The translations under genes and the position numbers were made by a program. The notes beneath the pieces were generated by a model. It was not told the origin of the DNA and made no database searches. It saw only the letters and a program-made list of their open reading frames with translations. Below, one piece after another: positions 16,164 through 23,009 of a stretch of DNA of 25,877 nucleotides (positions are counted from its first letter, which is position 1; each line of letters starts with the position of its first letter). The DNA comes from Thioglobus_B sp964403565 (GTDB taxonomy: Bacteria; Pseudomonadota; Gammaproteobacteria; PS1; Pseudothioglobaceae). The stretch is taken from assembly GCA_964403565.1 (NCBI GenBank), contig CAYOFV010000015.1, positions 1 to 25,877 of the forward strand, written 5' to 3'.

Positions 16164-16748
16164 TTATTCTAATAGTTCAAACGCACTTATTACACTCTCA
16201 GCAACGTCTACAATTCTCTTATTCTTATCCATAGCCATCTTTCTCAAAGAGTTGTAGGCTTCATCTTCGTTTATGCCTTTGTGTTGCATTAAAAGACCTT
16301 TGGCTTTTTCTACTGCCTTTCTCTCAGATAACTGATTTCTAGTTGCATCAAGCTCATCTTTAAGCGCCTGAAATTCTCTAAATCTAGCCATAGCAACATC
16401 AATAATAGGCTGTACTCTGTTTTCTTCTAAACCATCAACAATGTATGCATTAACGCCTGATTTAATTGCCGAATCTGCCATCTCTGAGCTAGACTCTTCT
16501 GCAAACATAACAATTGGCTTGGGTTTTGATTTGTTAACATCGTTAAGATTTGCAAATACTTCCTCATCAGGAATGTCGGAATTAACAATAACCACATCTG
16601 CATGTGTCATTTCATTACTATTTTGCAATTGAGCAGAGCTATCCATTCTGCAAATCACCTCATGACCTTTATCTTGCAAAGCTCTACGCAACATTGCAGA
16701 ACGTCCAGAGTTCTCGTCAACTAATATTATTTTAAGTGCTGTATTCAT
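16164..16748 (-). CDS. ANTAR-domain RNA-binding response regulator (NasT/GnfR-like)
   Basis: The 194-residue protein has a receiver-like domain (1-125), a coiled-coil linker and a C-terminal ANTAR domain (about 135-192) with RKAVEKAKGLLMQ and DEAYNSLRKMAMDKN. ANTAR proteins bind paired hexaloop hairpins in mRNA leaders and prevent termination. The receiver is degenerate: the strand that usually ends in the phosphoacceptor Asp reads DVVIVNSDIP, so control may be by a partner protein, as NasS does for NasT, rather than by phosphorylation. No nasS or kinase gene is in the window. It lies downstream of glnK-amtB on the same strand but after a strong terminator. A TAAAAT about 13 bp before its ATG and the lack of a clear ribosome-binding site suggest weak separate expression. 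Confidence 0.9.
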   Translation of the reverse strand: MNTALKIILVDENSGRSAMLRRALQDKGHEVICRMDSSAQLQNSNEMTHADVVIVNSDIPDEEVFANLNDVNKSKPKPIVMFAEESSSEMADSAIKSGVNAYIVDGLEENRVQPIIDVAMARFREFQALKDELDATRNQLSERKAVEKAKGLLMQHKGINEDEAYNSLRKMAMDKNKRIVDVAESVISAFELLE

Positions 16749-16792
16749 AATTCAAAATATTTTACCGTTTTTTTATTTATTAAGTTTATGGA

Positions 16793-16820
16793 AAAAGGCG
16801 AGGTTTTATCCTCGCCTTTT
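16793..16820 (-). terminator. amtB terminator (first copy)
   Basis: AAAAGGCGAGG and CCTCGCCTTTT form a perfect 11-bp stem with a six-base loop. On the minus strand the stem is followed by T residues. It lies 33 bp after the amtB stop and separates it from the ANTAR gene; the structure is nearly symmetric and could also act on the other strand. Confidence 0.9.
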
Positions 16821-16853
16821 AAATTTTTAACCAAAAAGGGTAAAGTTAAAAAT

Positions 16854-18122
16854 TTATTTAGTGCCAAATTCAGGGTATGCCTCTAAGCCACATTCGGCAA
16901 TATCAACACCTGACTCTTCTTCTTCTTCAGATACTCTAACACCCATAACTGCTTTAAGAACTAACCATAAAGCCATTGAGGTTACAAATACCCATACAAA
17001 GATTGTTGCAGCGCCAATCATCTGAGCTGACAAACTAACGCCTGAATTAGTTAATGGTACAGCCAATAAGCCCCACAATCCTACAACACCGTGTACAGAA
17101 ATTGCACCAACTGGATCGTCGATTTTAAACACACGATCAAGCATTACAATTGAGAATACAACTAGTAGTCCACCAACAGCGCCAATTAAAGTTGCTTCCA
17201 ACGCAGTTGGAGTTGATGGTTCTGCAGTAATTGCAACAAGACCAGCTAGAGCACCATTTAATGCCATTGTAAGATCAGCCTTGCCAAACCAAACTTTTGC
17301 TAATAATAATGCAGTTATTACACCACCTGCCGCAGCAGCATTTGTATTTAAAAATACCATTGCTACAGAGTTTGCAGATGCGATATCACCTAATTTCAAT
17401 ACCGATCCGCCATTAAAACCAAACCAGCCCATCCATAGAATAAATGTACCTAGAGCGGCTAGAGGCATATTCGCACCAGGGATTGCGCGTGAATTACCAT
17501 TTTTGTCATATTTACCCTTACGAGCACCTAGTACTAAAACACCAGCCAAAGCTGCAGCTGCACCAGCCATATGTACAATACCTGAGCCAGCAAAGTCGCT
17601 AAAACCAATATCGCCTAAATTAAACATACCGAAAACATCTGCACCACCCCAAGTCCATGCACCTTCCATTGGGTAAATAATTGCAGTAAATATTGCCGCA
17701 AAAGTAAAGAATGTAAATAACTTCATACGTTCGGCAACGGCGCCAGATACAATACTCATTGCAGTTGCCACAAACACTACTTGGAAAAAGAAGTCGGAAG
17801 CTGATGAATAAACAGAATCACCACCAAAGCCATTTTCTTTACTTGCTTTGAGTGCATCTGCAACTAGAGAATCTCCGCCAGCAATTCCGTTTAAGAAATA
17901 TCCACCGCCATACATTAACTCATAACCAATTACTAAATACGCTGTACAAGCAATTGCAAATAAACCAATATTTTTAGTTAAGATCTCTGCTGTATTCTTA
18001 CTTCTAACTAGACCGGCTTCCAACATTGAAAAGCCTGCCGCCATCCACATAACCAATGCACCCATTACCAAGAAGTAAAAAGTATCCATTGCATATTGTA
18101 ATTCAAAAATTTGATTTTCCAT
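16854..18122 (-). CDS. amtB: Ammonium transporter Amt (first copy, no signal peptide)
   Basis: A trimeric inner-membrane channel for ammonium/ammonia. The 422-residue protein has about eleven membrane segments. The twin histidines lie in GIVHMAGAAAALAG and SVHGVVGLWG, and the family motif GWFGFNGGS is present. It starts directly with MENQIFEL and has no cleavable signal peptide, unlike the copy at 24015, from which it is clearly divergent; the two are not recent duplicates. The acidic C-terminus (SEEEEESGVD) is the cytoplasmic tail contacted by GlnK-type proteins. GGAGGAAAAA precedes the ATG, 9 bp after glnK. Confidence 0.95.
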   Translation of the reverse strand: MENQIFELQYAMDTFYFLVMGALVMWMAAGFSMLEAGLVRSKNTAEILTKNIGLFAIACTAYLVIGYELMYGGGYFLNGIAGGDSLVADALKASKENGFGGDSVYSSASDFFFQVVFVATAMSIVSGAVAERMKLFTFFTFAAIFTAIIYPMEGAWTWGGADVFGMFNLGDIGFSDFAGSGIVHMAGAAAALAGVLVLGARKGKYDKNGNSRAIPGANMPLAALGTFILWMGWFGFNGGSVLKLGDIASANSVAMVFLNTNAAAAGGVITALLLAKVWFGKADLTMALNGALAGLVAITAEPSTPTALEATLIGAVGGLLVVFSIVMLDRVFKIDDPVGAISVHGVVGLWGLLAVPLTNSGVSLSAQMIGAATIFVWVFVTSMALWLVLKAVMGVRVSEEEEESGVDIAECGLEAYPEFGTK

Positions 18123-18131
18123 TTTTTCCTC

Positions 18132-18479
18132 CTACAGTGCTACTGATCCAGTCTCTCCAGTGCGAATACGCACTACATCTTCAAGACTTGATACAAAAAT
18201 CTTACCATCGCCAATCTTGCCTTCACCATCTGACTTAGCCGATTGAGAAATCACCTCGATTACGCTATCAACCTTATCTTTATCAATTGCAATTTCAAGT
18301 TTCACTTTGGGTAAAAAATCAACTGTATATTCAGCTCCACGATAAAGCTCTGTATGGCCTTTTTGACGGCCAAAACCTTTAACTTCAGTTGCTGTTATTC
18401 CTGAAACGCCTATCGCTGATAGCGCTTCTCTTACATCATCAAGCTTAAACGGCTTAATAATTGCTGTTACCATTTTCAT
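18132..18479 (-). CDS. glnK: PII signalling protein GlnK (first copy)
   Basis: Senses 2-oxoglutarate and ATP/ADP and plugs the adjacent ammonium transporter. The 115-residue protein has MVTAIIKPFKLDDVREAL, a T-loop with uridylylation-type Tyr51 in ELYRGAEY, and C-terminal VVRIRTGE. The B-loop region (SAKSDGEGKIGDG) is three residues longer than the usual form, which the second copy has. Ribosome-binding site GGAGAAATAAGTA. It is the first gene of a glnK-amtB operon with a leader of about 200 nt holding two possible attenuators. Confidence 0.95.
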   Translation of the reverse strand: MKMVTAIIKPFKLDDVREALSAIGVSGITATEVKGFGRQKGHTELYRGAEYTVDFLPKVKLEIAIDKDKVDSVIEVISQSAKSDGEGKIGDGKIFVSSLEDVVRIRTGETGSVAL

Positions 18480-18511
18480 TTACTTATTTCTCCATAAGTT
18501 AAAAAACAAAA

Positions 18512-18558
18512 AAGCCAGTAGTAGATTTCACAAATATTGCAAATTCTACTACTGGCTT
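18512..18558 (-). terminator. Attenuator terminator immediately upstream of glnK (first copy)
   Basis: On the minus strand AAGCCAGTAGTAGA pairs perfectly with TCTACTACTGGCTT (14 bp, loop 19 nt), followed by TTTTTTGTTTTTT. It lies 32 bp before the glnK start codon and after the predicted promoter, so it would stop transcription before the operon unless relieved. Confidence 0.9.
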
Positions 18559-18588
18559 CAATACCTAAGTCCGCTCCACCGTGAAGCG
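18551..18588 (-). promoter_or_regulatory. Possible second pair of hexaloop hairpins overlapping the glnK-proximal terminator
   Basis: Minus-strand hairpin CGCTTC-ACGGT-GGAGCG (18588-18572) can also fold with a bulged U and the six-base loop ACGGUG. It is followed after one base by ACU(UA)GGU-AUUGAA-GCCAGU (18570-18551). Both loops have A1 and G4, and the 3' arm of the second lies in the 5' arm of the terminator at 18512-18558. Stems are bulged and the spacing is tight, so this is weaker than the pair at 18635-18679. Confidence 0.4.
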
Positions 18589-18591
18589 CGC

Positions 18592-18639
18592 AAAAAAAAA
18601 CGTCTACCTAAACTCTAAAATTAAAAGCTTAAATAAACG
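18592..18639 (-). terminator. First attenuator terminator in the glnK leader
   Basis: Read as RNA from 18639 to 18601, the 39-nt segment folds into an unbroken 16-bp stem (five G-U pairs) with a 7-nt loop, followed by nine U (18600-18592). The G-U pairs mean it folds well only as minus-strand RNA. Its 5' arm CGUUUA contains the 3' arm of the hairpin at 18635-18648. Confidence 0.75.
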
Positions 18640-18679
18640 TCTGTGTTTGATATTAAATTTCCGTCTTTGGAAACTTAAT
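18635..18679 (-). ncRNA. Candidate ANTAR target motif (P1-P2) in the glnK-amtB leader, first copy
   Basis: P1 is AUUAAGUUUCC-AAAGAC-GGAAAUUUAAU (18679-18652), an 11-bp stem with one G-U pair. P2 is AAAC-ACAGAC-GUUU (18648-18635), after a 3-nt linker. Both hexaloops have A at position 1 and G at position 4, the conserved bases recognised by ANTAR proteins. P1 begins about two bases after the predicted transcription start, and P2 excludes the terminator at 18592-18639. An ANTAR protein is encoded downstream at 16164-16748. Confidence 0.72.
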
Positions 18680-18687
18680 TAGGTTAA

Positions 18688-18693
18688 ATTATA
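18688..18693 (-). promoter_or_regulatory. -10 element of the first glnK-amtB operon
   Basis: A perfect TATAAT on the minus strand in an A/T-rich stretch, placing +1 near 18681. No recognisable -35 lies 16-18 bp upstream, which hints at an activator-dependent promoter. Confidence 0.5.
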
Positions 18694-18733
18694 TATTAAA
18701 AAAACTTAATAAATACATCTTTTAAATAAGAAA

Positions 18734-19675
18734 CTATACGCAAGCATACTTCTCGTCAAAATTTTCTAAGAAATCTTCAACGGTTATATAGTGGTTGCCA
18801 TCGCATGAAAAACTAAGCCCTATAGTAGCATTCATAATATTTAAACTACCAGTTTTTAAATACATATGTTCATCCATATAGCGCATAAACTTAAACTTTT
18901 CAAATATATCTTTAACCTGTTCTTCACTCACCTTGGCATCTTTTGGATATTCTTTTTTTGGGTAAAGTAAAAAAATATTTGGACTAGTTATCTCGTCCAA
19001 AACATGAACATGGTAATTATATGGATTTTCATATGTCCAAATAGTTGCTCTAGATGAAGCGTAGTGAAGTTTTAAGTGAAACACCCCAAGTTGAGTCATT
19101 AACTCTGTAGCAATATTATGCACAGTATCTATATCTTTATCCATTGCCGATTCAACTCTATGCTGATTAAAAAGATTAGAACGAATTTCAGGATCGCCTT
19201 TTATTTGCCTCCAATTATCTAAATCAAAATCTTGCTCTGGCAATGGAAGTTTTTCTAACTCAAGATCAAAAATCAACACGCCAATATGCACATCATTATG
19301 ACAAATTGTGTGTGCAACACTAATACATGGTTTTAATGTTGCAGTTGAGATATAAGCATCTGAAACATAAATTGGATTTTCATCATTAACTGCATCAAAA
19401 AATGGTCTTGAAGAAAGATCTTGCCCTTGATAATCTTTGTTTACTTTGTCGTTATATATGTTTCCACTTATTTGTATGCCGGATCTATCAATTACATAAG
19501 CTAGATTGATGTACTTATGTCCTTTTAAGTAAGTTAGCAGTAGATAATTCAACTCGTCTAAATTTGCACTACTGTCTAGACACTCATCACACTCATTAGC
19601 CAGCTCGAGCAAGCCCTCACCAAGTTGATCTGTTAGAAAATCCTTTTGCTCTACAATTAATTCTGATATTTGCAT
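18734..19675 (-). CDS. Soluble PDC/Cache sensor-domain protein
   Basis: A 313-residue protein with no signal peptide or membrane segment. Residues about 55-150 match the PDC (Cache) ligand-sensor fold: YVIDRSGIQISG, then DLSSRPFFDAV and IYVSDAYIS followed by KPCISVAHTI. Such domains are usually extracytoplasmic and attached to a kinase, cyclase or chemotaxis module; here the C-terminal 160 residues show no output domain I recognise. It may be a cytosolic ligand-binding adaptor. A MITE-like element ends 15 bp before the start codon, leaving only a weak ribosome-binding site (TTGAG) and no native promoter region in place. Confidence 0.75.
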   Translation of the reverse strand: MQISELIVEQKDFLTDQLGEGLLELANECDECLDSSANLDELNYLLLTYLKGHKYINLAYVIDRSGIQISGNIYNDKVNKDYQGQDLSSRPFFDAVNDENPIYVSDAYISTATLKPCISVAHTICHNDVHIGVLIFDLELEKLPLPEQDFDLDNWRQIKGDPEIRSNLFNQHRVESAMDKDIDTVHNIATELMTQLGVFHLKLHYASSRATIWTYENPYNYHVHVLDEITSPNIFLLYPKKEYPKDAKVSEEQVKDIFEKFKFMRYMDEHMYLKTGSLNIMNATIGLSFSCDGNHYITVEDFLENFDEKYACV

Positions 19676-19685
19676 AATTAAAAAC

Positions 19686-19690
19686 TCAAT
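19686..19690. repeat. Left target-site duplication TCAAT of the MITE
   Basis: TCAAT directly abuts the left terminal inverted repeat and is repeated at 19854-19858 directly after the right one. This is a 5-bp duplication, as expected from transposition. Confidence 0.75.
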
Positions 19691-19853
19691 GAGACCTTTG
19701 CATAAATATGGGTGATTAGCAAAATGATAGATTTTGCTAAATTGGGTATTTTATTAAAGTTAGTCCCAGCAGGGCTTCGGCAGATTTTAATAAAATACTC
19801 AAGTTGGTAGGAGATGGTGTTTTGATGATTATTCATATTTATGCAAAGGTCTC
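19691..19853. mobile_element. 163-bp MITE-like non-autonomous element
   Basis: The ends carry a perfect 20-bp terminal inverted repeat, GAGACCTTTGCATAAATATG and its complement, with weaker matching for about 14 bp further in. Inside are two more inverted repeats: TTAGCAAAAT/ATTTTGCTAA around GATAG (19716-19740), and GTATTTTATTAAA/TTTAATAAAATAC (19746-19798) around a GC-rich loop. There is no transposase frame. It is flanked by the 5-bp direct repeat TCAAT. The first 61 bases recur at 25816-25877. The ends resemble those of IS5-type elements, but that family assignment is only an impression. Confidence 0.88.
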
Positions 19854-19858
19854 TCAAT
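19854..19858. repeat. Right target-site duplication TCAAT of the MITE
   Basis: The second copy of the 5-bp direct repeat flanking the element at 19691-19853; see the left copy at 19686-19690. Confidence 0.75.
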
Positions 19859-19866
19859 AAAAAAAC

Positions 19867-19906
19867 CCGGAAATAAATCTTATTGCAAGACTAATTGCCG
19901 GGCCAC
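19867..19906 (-). terminator. Terminator of the dapA-bamC-ligase operon
   Basis: On the minus strand CCCGG and CCGGG form the base of a hairpin with an inner TCTT/AAGA stem, followed by TTTTTTT. It lies about 50 bp after the ligase stop. The MITE has inserted right beside its T tract. Confidence 0.75.
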
Positions 19907-19955
19907 AATACCAATTTCTTTCCTGCTTTGGATAAGATTACTATTTTATTATATG

Positions 19956-21860
19956 TTAATAATTCTCGATTTGAGATAAATATTCACGCTCTGTTAATAT
20001 TGAAACATTATTACTTTTTGCACTAGTAATTTTTTTCTGTCCAACATTCTCACCTATTATCAAATAATCAGTTTTACTACTAACGCTTGTAGCGACATCA
20101 ATACCAATAGATTTGGCGTGTTTTTTCATACCATCTCTTGAGGAGCTCATTTTTCCTGTAAAGACTATTTTTTTGCCAACAAACATATGTCCAAGATTTT
20201 CTGTATCATGCGCCAACTTTGTTACTTCAAGATTAAATCCATAATCATGCAAAATATCAAACTCATTTTTTATTGACTTAAGACCATCAACTATCATCTG
20301 CGCAGTTAGATCGGCAAATCCGTCAATACTTGCAATTTGCTCTATATTTAAAGAAAAAATATCTGTAATAGGGTATGACTTAAGCAGGTTTTCACAATTT
20401 CCCATACCCATTCTATTTACCCCAAATGCAGCAAGAAACCTCCAGTCTTCAACTTCTTCATTGATAGATCTGTCTCTTTGATTGAGAAGATTTGCACTAG
20501 TCTTATCACCAAAACCCATTGAGGTAAAGTCATTATGATTTAGTGTATAAATTTGCGAAATCCTGCGGATTCCATGTTCATACAACTTCTCTATAGTTGC
20601 TATACCAAAACCATCATTATTTGCCAATATTTTGAAAAAATACTCCATTTTTTCAATAACTTGAGCGGGGCAATTTTCATGATTGATACACATCAAAAAG
20701 TCTGACTCCCACACAAGATTAGAATTACAACTTGGACATTTTTCAGGAATATCTAGCACTCCAGGTTTTAGTACTTTGTTTATCTTTGGTATAACAAGAC
20801 CTGACCTGGTAAGCTCTATCACACTGCCAGCACCAAGGCTTTGTTCTTTTACTAGTCCATAATGATGGCCTGTAGCTCTATGTATAGTAGCTCCACTTAA
20901 TTGTGTTGGTTCAAGTTCTGCAACTGGGGTAATTTTTCCAGTTCTACCAACTTGCGGAGTAATTGATGTTACTTTAACTTGGGCTTTGTCCTTGTTTTCC
21001 TTATAAGCTATTTGCCAACGATGAAATTTTCTATTTGCACCCATTGCGCTCTTTAACTCAGTATTTAATACTTCAAATACCACTCCATCAACATCAAAAT
21101 CAACAGATTTAAGCATCTTTTCAACTGTATTTTCAAAATCTGTAGTCAGCTCATCAATACTACCATTCCATGTGGGTAGTTGGTTAAAAGGCACAAAAAG
21201 CGCCGCCTTGTCATTAATGGCTTGTTTAGCCTTATCGTCCAATGCTTTTTCTTTAATTAAGCTTGCCTGAAAATTCCGTGGATATTCAAAATCATTTGCC
21301 AGATGTGTATTAAAGTAGCTTTTCTTTACAACAATTTCACCAGCGCCTTGTCCGCGAGTAGAATTATTAAAAACACTTAAACCCCTTGCAAAAACTCTAC
21401 TAATATCACTGCCTTTTTTGCCATCTCCTCGAGTATATAGTTTTTCACCGTCATCAAATCCGGCAAATCCATCTAGTTTTGGTGTGGATTTTATTTTAAT
21501 TCTTCCAGTGTCAAATCCAATTTCTATAGCTGATTTTTCTATACGTTCAAACCACTTTAACATCTCCTTCCAAGAGTATGCCTTATCGGTCGATAGCATT
21601 ACTTCTGGCAATAAAACTTTTTCATCAGAAAACCCTCTACCTTCAGGTTCTACTGATTGAAATAACTTATTTCCAGGATCTTGCTCTTTAAGGGCTGATA
21701 GATATACAAAATCATAATCAGCATCAGTAATAATTGGATTACCAGAACGATACGCAAGATTTGCATACTCGCAAAAATCTGCTAGTTCTTGAGTTGAAAG
21801 ATCACTAATCAGTATTTCCTGACTAGCGATTTTGTTAATTTTTCCTTGTGACAGTGCCAC
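19956..21860 (-). CDS. Divergent NAD-dependent DNA ligase (LigA family)
   Basis: Seals DNA nicks using NAD. The 634-residue protein (E. coli LigA: 671) has all expected domains in order: Ia domain (ITDADYD, 44-50), adenylation domain with KLDG (Lys128) and TRGDG, an OB fold (VGRTGKITPVAELEP), a zinc finger with Cys375, Cys378, Cys391 and Cys397, helix-hairpin-helix region and a BRCT domain (about 557-634). It is divergent in the core: the usual DGVVIKV lysine (E. coli Lys290) is Glu263 (DGVVFEV), RNAAAGSLRQ is reduced to RNFQASLIKE, and RGEV is AGEIVV. Start is GTG, 8 bp after bamC. Whether it is the main replicative ligase or an accessory, possibly acquired, enzyme cannot be told from this window. 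Confidence 0.88.
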   Translation of the reverse strand: MALSQGKINKIASQEILISDLSTQELADFCEYANLAYRSGNPIITDADYDFVYLSALKEQDPGNKLFQSVEPEGRGFSDEKVLLPEVMLSTDKAYSWKEMLKWFERIEKSAIEIGFDTGRIKIKSTPKLDGFAGFDDGEKLYTRGDGKKGSDISRVFARGLSVFNNSTRGQGAGEIVVKKSYFNTHLANDFEYPRNFQASLIKEKALDDKAKQAINDKAALFVPFNQLPTWNGSIDELTTDFENTVEKMLKSVDFDVDGVVFEVLNTELKSAMGANRKFHRWQIAYKENKDKAQVKVTSITPQVGRTGKITPVAELEPTQLSGATIHRATGHHYGLVKEQSLGAGSVIELTRSGLVIPKINKVLKPGVLDIPEKCPSCNSNLVWESDFLMCINHENCPAQVIEKMEYFFKILANNDGFGIATIEKLYEHGIRRISQIYTLNHNDFTSMGFGDKTSANLLNQRDRSINEEVEDWRFLAAFGVNRMGMGNCENLLKSYPITDIFSLNIEQIASIDGFADLTAQMIVDGLKSIKNEFDILHDYGFNLEVTKLAHDTENLGHMFVGKKIVFTGKMSSSRDGMKKHAKSIGIDVATSVSSKTDYLIIGENVGQKKITSAKSNNVSILTEREYLSQIENY

Positions 21861-21868
21861 TTATAGAA

Positions 21869-23008
21869 TTAGAATTGTTTAGCAACATTCCCTAGAAACT
21901 CATGACTAAAGTTAACAGTTGCTTGTTCATTCTCATCAGAGATATCATTAAAATAAACTTCAGTAGTATTTGTAGATATTTGTTTAACTAAAATTTGGAA
22001 TGTTTTTTTGATTGCGTCATCGCCAAACATTTTAGAAAAAATACCCAGGTCATCTGTTCTGGCGATATTAATATAAAAACTACCTTCCTTTACATCTTTA
22101 TCTTCAACATCAACATTCAACTGATCGAGCGCCCAACCAATATTATCCCAAGTGTCGTATCTACCTAGAGAAAATACTAACTTAGCATACCCACCAATAC
22201 CATCTTCTAGTTTGACTGTAGTTTTTTGCTCTTCTTTAGCAGTCAAAATCTTCTCCCTTGCTTCGGCATGATCACTGCCCAAGAAAGTCATTAAACGATA
22301 AAGCATCTCTGTCTCAAGCTCTTCATCTTTAGCTCTTGACTGCCAAATAGTATTTTCACTATCTTTTCCAACATTTGTCAAAACCTCTTCCATTGAAGTA
22401 AGTGATAAATACACTTCAGATTTATTGCCATTATCAGCTGGCTCAATACGGATGCGGTATTTGTCAACAATTGGCAGTGCATATCTTGCAGCAATTGCTT
22501 TTTTAAGCATTGAACGAATAATACCTAATGACTGATCAGGGATCTCTGGATGATTTTCCAAGAAGTCAGTCTCCATTAGGCCGATCTTTTTATTGGTTTT
22601 TTTAATAGCAAAACCATGTGATTTAAAGAAACTTTTTGATAAATTCCAAACATCATCTGGCTTTTTATCAACCACCAACCAACGTCGTTTTCCTGCTCTT
22701 TTTATTTCAACATTTGATGATGTTCTTAAAATACTTGATGCTTCTTTAACTATATTATCTTTATCAGAAAAACTTATAGTATCTTCCTGCACATTAGATA
22801 CATACTCACTAAGTCTCAATGAATTTTGTGAACTTGGCTTAGTTAAATCTGGTGGAATCTCTAAAGATGTAACTGTTTTGTCTGAATAATACTTAATGTC
22901 ACGATCACCAATAGATGCTGCAGATCCAACCTCATTTTTTTCGTCCCCAAATGAAAAACAACCAGTCAATGACAGCGATAATAGCGCAATAACTATATTT
23001 TTAATCAT
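21869..23008 (-). CDS. bamC: Outer membrane assembly lipoprotein BamC
   Basis: An accessory lipoprotein of the BAM complex. The frame runs upstream to a TTG at 23029, but the ATG at 23008 is preferred: it follows GGGGGTT and yields a proper lipoprotein signal, MIKNIVIALLSLSLTGC, with lipobox LTGC and Cys17. This gives 379 residues. After an unstructured stretch (EIPPDLTKP, the BamD-binding part) come two helix-grip domains, the first with RRWLVVDKKPDDVW and GFAIKK and the second near YARLVFSLGRYDTW-like text. dapA-bamC order matches E. coli; the ligase follows instead of purC. Confidence 0.9.
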   Translation of the reverse strand: MIKNIVIALLSLSLTGCFSFGDEKNEVGSAASIGDRDIKYYSDKTVTSLEIPPDLTKPSSQNSLRLSEYVSNVQEDTISFSDKDNIVKEASSILRTSSNVEIKRAGKRRWLVVDKKPDDVWNLSKSFFKSHGFAIKKTNKKIGLMETDFLENHPEIPDQSLGIIRSMLKKAIAARYALPIVDKYRIRIEPADNGNKSEVYLSLTSMEEVLTNVGKDSENTIWQSRAKDEELETEMLYRLMTFLGSDHAEAREKILTAKEEQKTTVKLEDGIGGYAKLVFSLGRYDTWDNIGWALDQLNVDVEDKDVKEGSFYINIARTDDLGIFSKMFGDDAIKKTFQILVKQISTNTTEVYFNDISDENEQATVNFSHEFLGNVAKQF

Positions 23009-23009
23009 A

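Noticed and set aside
16793..16820. Treating glnK-amtB and the ANTAR gene as a single operon
   Set aside because: A strong 11-bp terminator lies between amtB and the ANTAR gene, so cotranscription would need read-through.
18551..18588. Glutamine riboswitch (glnA motif) before glnK
   Set aside because: GCGGAC followed by UUAGG vaguely recalls the motif, but as far as I remember its conserved core GGAAGUAGG is missing. A hairpin-terminator attenuator explains the segment better.
18601..18668. Three CGTCT repeats in the glnK leader as protein-binding boxes
   Set aside because: The copies at 18601, 18638 and 18662 fall in the P1 and P2 loops and the terminator arm, so RNA structure explains them.
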